Positions 9,418-16,970 of a stretch of DNA of 64,000 nt are shown piece by piece. The notes under the pieces are model-generated. The model saw only the letters and a program-made list of their open reading frames with translations. It ran no database searches and was not told where the DNA came from. Position 1 is the first letter of the stretch, and every line of letters starts with the position of its first letter. Source of the stretch: an uncultured Ignavibacteriota bacterium (GTDB lineage Bacteria > Bacteroidota > Ignavibacteria > UBA10030 > UBA8401); NCBI GenBank assembly GCA_903884005.1, contig CAISDA010000054.1:1-64000 (forward strand), read 5' to 3'. Made by a program: the position numbers and the translations under genes.

Positions 9418-10434
9418 ATGATCCAAGGTATCTATACACCCAATTTAGTTCCGTTCCTTGACGATGGCCAGATCAACGAAGGCGAGTTACGGCGCATCGT
9501 CAACTGGCTCATCGAAAAAGGTGTCAGCGGACTTTATCCCAACGGCAGCACCGGTGAATTCATTCGCTTGAGCTTCGAGGAGCGCAAGCGCGTCATCACG
9601 ATCGTGGCCGACGAAACGCGCGGCCGCGTACCCATCCTTGGCGGCGCGGCGGAGTCCAATGTGGCAGATATCCTGGAGATGTGCCGGGTCTGCGCCGACC
9701 TCGGCTGTGTGGCGGTGTCCATCACCGGGCCTTATTTCTTCAAGGTGAGCCAGGAGAGCATCGAACACTTCTTTCGCGAAATAGCCCGGCAGTCGCCGAT
9801 CGACATTCTGCTCTATAATATACCGCAGTACTCGAACGAGATCAGCCTGCCTGTGCTGACGCGCCTGGCGATAGATTGCCCTCGCATTGTTGGCACGAAA
9901 GACAGCAGTCGCGATTTTCCGCGTTTCCTCAACACGCTGCAGATGATCAAACCGCAGCGCCCGGAGTTCACCTGTCTCATCGGCTGCGAGGAAATTTTAT
10001 TGCCGGCCTTGATGATGGGCGCGGATGGCGGAACAATTGCGACAAGCGGTGTGGTGCCGGAAGTCATCATGGCGCTCTACCACGCGTTTCTCGCAGGTGA
10101 TATAGCCGAGGCCAAGCGGATCCAGTTCAGCATGTTGGACCTGATCAACACGATGCTCGTTGGGCCGAATTTCCCGGACGGTTTCCGCGCGGGGGCGTCG
10201 CTGCGCGGATTCAATCTCGGCAGCAATCGCCAGTTGCTTTCACCGAAAGAGCAAGTGGACCTCGCAGAAATCCGCAGCAAGCTTGCGTGCATCCTGACCG
10301 ACTGCGGTTTTGCCGACGCGGCGAACGCGTGTCACCGACCCGATAATACGATGAAGAACGCAGCGAACCCGACCGGAGTGGTTGTGGACGCGATCGTGAG
10401 CGAAATTATGCTGCGCTTGCGGGCGGACCAATAA
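9418..10434 (+). CDS. DHDPS/NAL-family pyruvate-type aldolase (not DapA)
   Basis: The 338-residue class I aldolase has the family's GSTGE motif (43-47), Y133 (LLYNIPQYS) and Schiff-base lysine K161 (VGTKDSS), matching the usual DapA numbering. The arginine that DapA uses at position 138 to bind aspartate-semialdehyde is Tyr here, and the C-terminus is about 40 residues longer than in DapA, so lysine biosynthesis is unlikely. The family cleaves or condenses 2-oxo acids with an aldehyde, as in N-acetylneuraminate lyase or 2-keto-3-deoxy-sugar-acid aldolases. In this cassette it may generate or use an aldehyde linked to the microcompartment shell protein encoded 25 bases downstream. That role is inference from context. 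Confidence 0.88.
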   Translation: MIQGIYTPNLVPFLDDGQINEGELRRIVNWLIEKGVSGLYPNGSTGEFIRLSFEERKRVITIVADETRGRVPILGGAAESNVADILEMCRVCADLGCVAVSITGPYFFKVSQESIEHFFREIARQSPIDILLYNIPQYSNEISLPVLTRLAIDCPRIVGTKDSSRDFPRFLNTLQMIKPQRPEFTCLIGCEEILLPALMMGADGGTIATSGVVPEVIMALYHAFLAGDIAEAKRIQFSMLDLINTMLVGPNFPDGFRAGASLRGFNLGSNRQLLSPKEQVDLAEIRSKLACILTDCGFADAANACHRPDNTMKNAANPTGVVVDAIVSEIMLRLRADQ

Positions 10435-10459
10435 AAATAATTTATCTGAGGCATTTTGA

Positions 10460-11077
10460 ATGGCGCTCGGCTTCGCGGAAATCCCGTTCTTCAGCATCAC
10501 TGCGGTCATCGCCGACCAGGCAGTCAAAGCCGCACCGGTCAAGATCCTCGGCATCGAAGCCACGGGCGGCGAATCGCTGCTGTTGAAATTGGAGGGAGAT
10601 ATTTCGGCGGTGGTGAGCGCGCTGGAATATGTGGAACGCGCGGCAGAGCACATGGGTGTGAAGGCAATTGTCCGTTCGCTCGGCCGCCCCGATCATGCGC
10701 TCGGCGCACTCGTGCATTTTTCCAACTCGCTGAATCCGCTGTTTGGAGGACGCGATCAATTTTTGCCGACGGATTATCCAACAAAGAAGGACCAACACAT
10801 GGACACAGAACACGAAGCACTGGGCATCATTGAAACTCAGGGACTGACTGCCGCGCTCGAAGCCACGGACACGATGTTAAAGGCCGCCAACGTCACGCTC
10901 GTGGGCAAGGAAAAGATCGGCGCGGCGTATGTGACGATCATCGTGAAGGGCGACGTGGCGTCCGTTACCGCTGCCGTGGACGCGGGCAAGAAGGCGGTGG
11001 GAAATCTTGGCAAGCTCATCGCGGCGCACGTGATTGCACGTCCGCATAACGATTTGGCGGCGCTGCTGCCCAAATAA
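10460..11077 (+). CDS. Bacterial microcompartment shell protein, tandem BMC domains
   Basis: The 205-residue protein contains two BMC (Pfam00936-type) domains. Domain 1 (about 2-85) is divergent: ALGFAEIPF at the start, LLLKLEGDISAVVSALE in the middle, GRPDHAL at the end. Domain 2 (about 118-197) is close to PduA/EutM: ALGIIETQGLTAALEATD, IIVKGDVASVTAAVDAG and HVIARPH. Tandem proteins normally form trimeric pseudohexamers that tile the shell. The usual pore motif KIGSG is KIGAA here (152-156). The roughly 30-residue linker is longer than usual and holds an in-frame ATG (M114) with a ribosome-binding site, so a separate single-domain product is possible. GAGG precedes the first ATG. No pentameric vertex protein or other shell gene is in the window. 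Confidence 0.9.
   Translation: MALGFAEIPFFSITAVIADQAVKAAPVKILGIEATGGESLLLKLEGDISAVVSALEYVERAAEHMGVKAIVRSLGRPDHALGALVHFSNSLNPLFGGRDQFLPTDYPTKKDQHMDTEHEALGIIETQGLTAALEATDTMLKAANVTLVGKEKIGAAYVTIIVKGDVASVTAAVDAGKKAVGNLGKLIAAHVIARPHNDLAALLPK
10784..10801 (+). promoter_or_regulatory. Internal RBS and start codon inside BMC gene
   Basis: AAGAAGGA at 10784-10791 lies 7 bases before the ATG at 10799-10801, which is in the same frame as the longer gene (codon 114). Initiation here would yield a 92-residue protein starting MDTEHEALGIIETQ, the length and start of a canonical single-domain BMC-H protein such as PduA. Internal starts are known in shell genes (PduB/PduB'). The arrangement could also be a recent fusion of two former genes. 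Use of the internal start is inferred, not shown. Confidence 0.5.
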
Positions 11078-11099
11078 TCACTCAACTCAATCATTCCCT

Positions 11100-11747
11100 A
11101 TGGCGACTCTCATTGACCTCTCGCACCCACTTGAACACGGTCAACCCAACTTCGCGTACGATCCGAAGATCAGCGTGATTGCACACAACACGGTGACGAG
11201 CATCGGCTATAACATCACGCAGGTATCCTTCTCCTCGCACCAAGGCACGCATTTGGACGCGCCGTTTCACTTCTTTGACGACGGCAAGACGGTAGATCAG
11301 ATCCCGCTGGACCAGTTCTACGGCCCGGCCACGCTGGTGGATCTCGCTCCCGGCAGTTTCTTGAAGGCGAAAACGCCGTTAACGGTGGAGATGTTCAAGC
11401 CGCACGCAAAACATTTTCGACGGGGCGCAAAGATCATTTACCGCACCGGCTGGAGCCGGAAGTTCGACTCGCCGGAATTCTTCTCCGACTATCCGACACT
11501 CACGCTGGAGGCCGCGCGCTGGATCGCTTCGAGGCGCATTGGCCTGCTCGGCATGGACACGCCCACACCCAGCACGGAGTGGAAAGAATGTCACCACATC
11601 CTGCTCAAGCGCGGTGTGGAAATTGTTATCGTGGAGGGGTTGAAAAATCTGGAGAAGCTGCCGGTGCATTTCACGTTCATGGGTTTCCCTCTTAATCTCA
11701 AAGGCCGTGACGGCGCGCCCATTCGCGCAGTGGCGTTGACAAAATAG
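11100..11747 (+). CDS. Cyclase-family metal-dependent hydrolase (kynurenine formamidase-like)
   Basis: The 215-residue protein has the family signature HxGTHxDxPxH at H47-H57 (SSHQGTHLDAPFH), which binds the divalent metal. The start MATLIDLSHPL is typical of this family. The frame extends further upstream into the BMC gene, but the ATG at 11100 is chosen because the conserved sequence begins there. Relatives hydrolyse N-formylkynurenine or other amides and lactams, or isatin. In this cassette it may open a cyclic amide or similar intermediate; the substrate is unknown. It lies 22 bases after the BMC gene and 24 bases before the SDR gene, so one transcript is likely. Confidence 0.85.
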   Translation: MATLIDLSHPLEHGQPNFAYDPKISVIAHNTVTSIGYNITQVSFSSHQGTHLDAPFHFFDDGKTVDQIPLDQFYGPATLVDLAPGSFLKAKTPLTVEMFKPHAKHFRRGAKIIYRTGWSRKFDSPEFFSDYPTLTLEAARWIASRRIGLLGMDTPTPSTEWKECHHILLKRGVEIVIVEGLKNLEKLPVHFTFMGFPLNLKGRDGAPIRAVALTK

Positions 11748-11771
11748 AACACCAACGAACAAGGATCCAGC

Positions 11772-12521
11772 ATGATGCGAGGCCTCAAAGACAAAGTAGC
11801 CATCGTGACCGGTGGTTTAGGCGATCTGGGTTATGCCAGCGCCGAACGGTTGATCGAAGAAGGATGTAAAGTGGCGGTGTTCGACATCAACCCCGACACG
11901 CTGGGAAAAGCGCGGGCCATCGGCGTGACATCGTATGTCGTGGATATTTCGAATGAGGAGCAAGTGCGCGAAGCCTGTGCGGATACTGCCGCCACCTTGG
12001 GTGACGCAGCCATTCTCGTGAATGCGGCCGCCTTTTTCGTTTTCAAGGGCGTGGACGCCGGCGTCGAGGACTGGCAAAAGATCCTGTCGGTGAACATTAT
12101 GGGCACATCGCTCATGGCCAAGCACATCGTGCCCCAGATAAAGCGATGCGGGGGCGGGAGCATCGTGAATTTTTCGTCTGTCAGCGGATTTGTCGGCCAG
12201 GCAAATTTCGCCACGTACAATGCGACCAAGTTTGCCATTCGCGGACTCACCAAGTGCTGGGCGCAGGACCTCGCACCCCACGGCATCCGTGTGAACACGA
12301 TCTGCCCCGGCTACATCTATACCTCGGCGTTCATCAATTCCTGCACGGCGCTGGGACTGGACATTGAAGAAGAAGATCGGCGGGCTTCGGCCATGCACTT
12401 GCTTAACCGCCAGGGCCGACCCGAGGAAGTAGCCGCGGCGGTGGCGTTTCTCGCCAGCGAGGAGGCCTCATTCATGACTGGCAGCGACATGGTAGTGGAT
12501 GGCGGTTACCTCGCCAAATAG
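11772..12521 (+). CDS. SDR-family NAD(P)-dependent oxidoreductase
   Basis: The 249-residue classical short-chain dehydrogenase shows the cofactor motif TGGLGDLG (13-20), Asp38 after beta strand 2 (favours NAD over NADP), the catalytic S136, Y149 and K153 (YNATK), and a C-terminal GSDMVVDGGY segment. It should oxidise or reduce a secondary alcohol/ketone on the cassette's substrate. It is the last gene of the five-gene plus-strand cassette; the first ATG is preceded by GGATCC, a modest ribosome-binding site. After its stop the sequence turns into fragments of a T9SS gene and of an IS66 transposase, so the cassette ends next to mobile DNA. Confidence 0.9.
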   Translation: MMRGLKDKVAIVTGGLGDLGYASAERLIEEGCKVAVFDINPDTLGKARAIGVTSYVVDISNEEQVREACADTAATLGDAAILVNAAAFFVFKGVDAGVEDWQKILSVNIMGTSLMAKHIVPQIKRCGGGSIVNFSSVSGFVGQANFATYNATKFAIRGLTKCWAQDLAPHGIRVNTICPGYIYTSAFINSCTALGLDIEEEDRRASAMHLLNRQGRPEEVAAAVAFLASEEASFMTGSDMVVDGGYLAK

Positions 12522-12671
12522 CGGGATCACGCATCTTCCACACATTCGCCAGCGGAACCAATATGCCTCTTCGTTGAAAAGAGCGCCAGTCTCACCCGCA
12601 CTATAGAAACCCGCCACACATCTGACGGGTTTGTGTGAACATGCTCTCTGTACCAATCTTCACAAGCCGCT

Positions 12672-12840
12672 TCATTTCATAACGGACAACCTCTTTACAT
12701 CCGAAAACGTTCCGGCATCCAACCGGTAGAAATACACGCCGCTGGAAAAGCGCGAGGCGTCAAGCTGCGCGGTGTACGATCCCGGCGCCATCTGCTCGTT
12801 CGCCAGCACTGCAACTTCCCTGCCGAACATATCGTACCGT
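12672..12840 (-). pseudogene. 3' fragment of a T9SS-sorted protein gene
   Basis: Read on the minus strand, this stretch encodes only the tail of a T9SS sorting domain: MFGREVAVLANEQMAPGSY, then SSGVYFYRLDAG, ending SVMK before the stop at 12672-12674. It resembles the tail of the gene at 19203, with similarity visible at the DNA level. The coding sequence stops abruptly at about 12840, where plus-strand IS66 transposase sequence begins, so the gene was cut by insertion followed by deletion or by recombination between copies. It is not expected to make a product. Confidence 0.8.
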
Positions 12841-13648
12841 CATACGAGGCGATCAAAGAATATGCGATCGCATCCGATGTGCTACATATGGATGAAACAG
12901 CCGTCAATCGCGGAGAGAACCGGAAATGGCTTCATGTCGCTTGCACGCCTGAAGCCACATACCTCGCCTTTTCTATCGGCCGCGGTTGCTAGGCCATGAA
13001 TGAGATCGGCATCATTCCGAACTTCACAGGCCGAGCGATCCATGATATGTATGCGTCGTATTTCACCTATACGACATTCGAACACGGCGTGTGCAACTCC
13101 CACATTATTAGGGAACTGACTCTTGCCTTCGAAGAATACAAGCAGGCATGGGCCGAAAAATTGATACAATTGTTACAGAAAGCACTTCGCACCGTCAAAT
13201 CCAGCATCCGGAAAGGAAACGATTCGATCGATGCCCGCACTCTTGCAAAGTATGAAGAGCGCTATATGATACTGGTTGAAAATGGTCTAACAGAAAATCC
13301 TTTGGCGACACGAGGATCACCTCACACCAGAGGCAAAGTCAAACAATCAAAAGTCCGGAATCTTCTGGATCGTCTTCACAAACACCGTGAGCATGTCCTG
13401 ATATTCATGTACGATTTTTCCGTGCCCTTTACCAACAATGAGGCCGAGCGTGATCTTCGCATGGTGAAGGTCAAACTGAAAATATCCGGTTGCTTCCGTT
13501 CTGTTGCCGGCTTGGATATCTATTGTCGCATCCGATCCTATGTAGCCACAGCTAGGAAAAACGGTATCGGTGCATTCAATGCCCTTGTCGGTGCGTTCAA
13601 AGGGCGGCCGTTTATCATTCAGCAGCGCGTTGCTGCTGAGTAATTACA
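12841..13648 (+). mobile_element. IS66-family element remnant: 3' part of transposase and right end
   Basis: The plus strand encodes the C-terminal two thirds of an IS66 (TnpC) transposase. It contains the DDE-type residues in HMDETAVNRGENRKW and later NNEAERDLRMVKVK, and the IS66-C tail. A TAG stop interrupts the frame at GRGC*AMNEIG, where relatives have a Glu codon. The frame then runs from 12996 to 13643, ending QQRVAAE. The right terminus CTGAGTAATTAC (to 13648) is intact, but the left end and the first third are missing. The internally deleted element at 21261-22284 is a close relative. Non-functional as it stands. Confidence 0.85.
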
Positions 13649-13827
13649 AATATTGTATCGTTAATATAGTACAAGCTCGCCCGTTATCCAAAAATTTTTT
13701 TTAAATCATCACACTTTTCAACCAGGTTTCTAGTAGATGTAACCATCGCTCTCGGGACTGTTTTTTTTGCAACGTTGTTGATTTGCACCTGAGAAGCCCT
13801 CACCCCGCCCTAAGGTTGCCGTGGCGA

Positions 13828-15930
13828 TCACCGCATCAGAATCATTCGTTTCACTTCTGTTTTCTCGGTCGTATGTAATTGATAGATGTATGCCGCTGAA
13901 GCAAGTTTTGACGCGTCAAATTGCACATCCTGCATCACATCGGCTTCGGCAACGCCGTCGAACAAGGTCGCTACTTCCTGTCCGATCATATTGAACACTT
14001 TCAACGTAGCGTGTTGTGCTTTCTGGACAGCAAACCGGATATTCGTGGTCGGGTTGAACGGATTGGGATAATTCTGCGACAGCGCAAAAATTGTCGGTGC
14101 TCCCGCTGCCGTCACTTCCACTTCTTTCGAATATTCAAATTTCCCATCGCGGTCGATCTGTTTCAAGCGGTATGCAACTTTCCCTGTTGCTGAATGATCG
14201 ACAAAGTTGTACGATTGCGCGGCATTGGTCGTGCCGTGTCCTTCCACAAATCCCATCTTGGTCCAACCGGCGGTTGATCTTCGTTCAACGTCAAAGCCGA
14301 AATTATTCACTTCGGTTGCAGTGTTCCAACTTAGGACAACATTTCTTTTTTCGATGGCAGCGGCAAATGACTTCAGTTCCACCGGCAACGGATTCGCTAC
14401 GCCGGCATCGCCGAACGCGACATTGTAAGTGTATGGCGGGTGCGTGAATTCACCGTACGTTAGTTCGTCAGACATAACGACGCCGGGTGTGCCCCCTCCA
14501 CTTCCTGGAGGCCCCTCGACGGGCGTCGGACCGATCGAAGAGAAAGGTGTCCCAAACGGTCCCGGTTCAACCGCGGCAATTCTCAGCGTGGACTGGTCTG
14601 TCACGCCGTCCTCGGCACCATATATTAATTTGACTTGTAATTTTGTTATAGTTCCTGCATCATAGTTGAGGATCCAGTACCGCTGTTTCGACAGCGAATT
14701 GATCGTCGTACGATCAGGCGTTCCCGTGGTGGCGCTGTTGACCAGGGTCACGGAATATTGCGTATTAGTGCTGGCTTCCAGATACAGCGTGACTGGACGG
14801 TACGCTGTACCGCCGCCGACAGGGAATTCGAACGGACCTGAGATCATATTTTTGCGAATGGAGAGCCTGCCCGTGAAGAAACTTGACGCACTTGCGCCGG
14901 ATATGATGCCATCATCGACAAGGAACACCGCATAATCGCCGACGGCGATATTTCCCTTGGTCATGGTAAGCGTATTCTTCACCGTCATCTGCGAGCTCGA
15001 GGAAAGATTCAGCGTTCCGGAACTTTTATCCACAGTCACGCCATAGAATTCCACCGCCGCCGTCGTCGGCAGCAGCGTAATCGTCTGACCCGCATCGCCG
15101 TTGAATGTGACCGTGATGTTGTTGTGTGTGAACGTTCCGCCATCGGCTTTCGAGAAATTTCCCCCGACCCTGAGTTCGTTTGCCAGCCTCAGCGAGGATG
15201 TTTCATCGATGCTGAGATTTCCCGACATCTGATTATAGTCGGAACCTGCGCCGAGTGTGACCTTGGATCCCGAGAGAGATACGTGTTTCGGAACTCCGGC
15301 ACCTGAGGCCGTGCCGGTTTTCCATTCCTTGCCCACGATCCTGAAGTCTGTTGTGCCGCAGTTATACTCAAGCGTGCTGGACGTGCCGTAGAGCGGATAG
15401 CCGATAGAAGCAGCCATAGTCCCGACGTTTTTGATCGTCAGTGTGCCGGTGACGGTAACGTTTGGAATTTCGACGTCAGTTCCTTCGATGACGACGTTCT
15501 CCACTGTGGCCGAACCGCCCATTCCCGGATATATCGTTCCACTCGCGCCCCAGACGGCGACGGTTCCCGATGAAACCGTCAGCGCTCCCGTTCCACTGCA
15601 TTGAATTCCGCCGCCCGTCCCTTCGTCGTTAATATTGATACGGCCGTTGTTTGTAACCGTCAGCGATCCGCTGTTTTCGATCTTTAGATTGGCGCATGAA
15701 ATGAGGCCTTCGCCCATCATTGCGCCAGAGGCGGTGACGGCATGATTGATCTGAATATTTTTTGTTTTATCGACCCCTGGAACATTCCCGCCTTGCCATG
15801 TGGAGGACGACGACCATGATCCGGATGCGATCGTTGCGTAATCGTATGTCGGGCCGCCCTGCGCCAGCGCTGCGGAATGAACCATGACCATGATGAATAT
15901 CACGATCGGCATGAGTATACTTCGTTTCAT
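13828..15930 (-). CDS. T9SS-sorted secreted beta-rich protein
   Basis: The start ATG at 15930 is preceded by AGAGGAG and begins a signal peptide (MKRSILMPIVIFIMVMVHSA); the frame continues further upstream without a signal or ribosome-binding site. The mature 700-residue protein has a long beta-solenoid-like region rich in Thr, Ser, Gly and Val (about 30-390), a segment shared with the protein at 1-4445 (ISGPFEFPVGGGTAYRPVTL), a fibronectin-like module (LSWNTATEVNNFGFDVERR), and the T9SS sorting domain with QNYPNPFNPTTNI and an MILMR tail. It is probably exported across the outer membrane and attached or released. Function is unknown; no enzymatic motif is visible. Confidence 0.85.
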   Translation of the reverse strand: MKRSILMPIVIFIMVMVHSAALAQGGPTYDYATIASGSWSSSSTWQGGNVPGVDKTKNIQINHAVTASGAMMGEGLISCANLKIENSGSLTVTNNGRININDEGTGGGIQCSGTGALTVSSGTVAVWGASGTIYPGMGGSATVENVVIEGTDVEIPNVTVTGTLTIKNVGTMAASIGYPLYGTSSTLEYNCGTTDFRIVGKEWKTGTASGAGVPKHVSLSGSKVTLGAGSDYNQMSGNLSIDETSSLRLANELRVGGNFSKADGGTFTHNNITVTFNGDAGQTITLLPTTAAVEFYGVTVDKSSGTLNLSSSSQMTVKNTLTMTKGNIAVGDYAVFLVDDGIISGASASSFFTGRLSIRKNMISGPFEFPVGGGTAYRPVTLYLEASTNTQYSVTLVNSATTGTPDRTTINSLSKQRYWILNYDAGTITKLQVKLIYGAEDGVTDQSTLRIAAVEPGPFGTPFSSIGPTPVEGPPGSGGGTPGVVMSDELTYGEFTHPPYTYNVAFGDAGVANPLPVELKSFAAAIEKRNVVLSWNTATEVNNFGFDVERRSTAGWTKMGFVEGHGTTNAAQSYNFVDHSATGKVAYRLKQIDRDGKFEYSKEVEVTAAGAPTIFALSQNYPNPFNPTTNIRFAVQKAQHATLKVFNMIGQEVATLFDGVAEADVMQDVQFDASKLASAAYIYQLHTTEKTEVKRMILMR

Positions 15931-16203
15931 ATACACTCCTCTTAAAAAAAATGAGCCACAATTAAAAACACGACGATCACCGTCGACTTTTTTCGATACG
16001 GACAACGTGCATCCAGATTTGATTGTACAAAAAATTGTCATGACGAAATTCACACCCCCAGCACTTCATGATACCCAACTTCTTCACACTGTGCCGAGTT
16101 TGATCGGAATATTATTGGCCTGTCCGAATGCTGCAAGCGTATCGCAAACAAGGAATGCCATAATTTTATTTCATTTTATATCCTCGTAATTAAGATCGGC
16201 AAG

Positions 16204-16711
16204 TTGCCGGAAACAAGCGGATATAGAGAACTCGGGACTTGTAATTTTCTACACTCGGGTGACGGCGTGTTTTTCCTCAGTCCCACTGGGACTGGTAAAA
16301 CGCATCTCGCGAAAGCCATCGCACACGCCGCGTGCCGACGTACCTACTCGGTTGCGTTCTACAGTTTACACTGGCTCCTTGTTGAGTTCACGGCCGCTGA
16401 CCTTGGGAACCGCTTAAATGCTCTCATCAAAAAACTGGTGTCAGTGGACTTGCTCGTCATCGATGATTTTGCCTTTGCATCCTTCGACCAGCACGCGGCT
16501 GAATTTTTATACACCATTGTCGACGGTCGCTACGCGAAACGATCGATCATCATCACCAGTAATCGCTCTGTCACCGACTGGGGGGGCACTGTTCCCGGAC
16601 CCGATAATGGCAAACGCTATACTCGATCGGCTGGCACACCGGTCGCATCAAATCGTCATAAAAGGTGAATCGTACAGGAAAAAATTTAAGCCTGTTTTTG
16701 AGAACGCTTGA
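16204..16711 (+). pseudogene. IstB-like ATPase (IS21 helper), truncated and frameshifted
   Basis: The sequence encodes an IS21-family IstB helper ATPase with Walker A SPTGTGKTHLAKAIA and Walker B VDLLVIDDFAF. The N-terminal DNA-binding part is missing. A run of seven G at 16580-16586 shifts the frame: the first frame derails after SNRSVTDWGG, while the next frame continues with ALFPDPIMANAILDRLAHRS to the normal IstB C-terminus at 16711. Removing one G restores the family sequence. No IstA gene or IS21 ends were found nearby, so it is a dead remnant. Confidence 0.85.
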
Positions 16712-16970
16712 CTATCAAATTATGCCAATGTATACTATCGCTTAATTCATATATCGGGTGGGGCATGTTATGAGCCTGAGTGGGGAATAATTTCGGCCCT
16801 CGACACCCTAAAGTTGAGCAATGGTTAATGATGGCCTCCCACACCATTCCCACAGAGCAGATCCATGTGCCTGTTGATATTGCCGATATTTTTAATGTAA
16901 CAAGTATGGTTACAATAATCGCACCATGAATAAATACCCTGACTATATGTTCCCGCTTCGTTCCGGCGAT

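Noticed and set aside
15931-16053. Upstream extension of the T9SS protein start to 16053
   Set aside because: The ATG at 15930 has AGAGGAG before it and begins the signal peptide.
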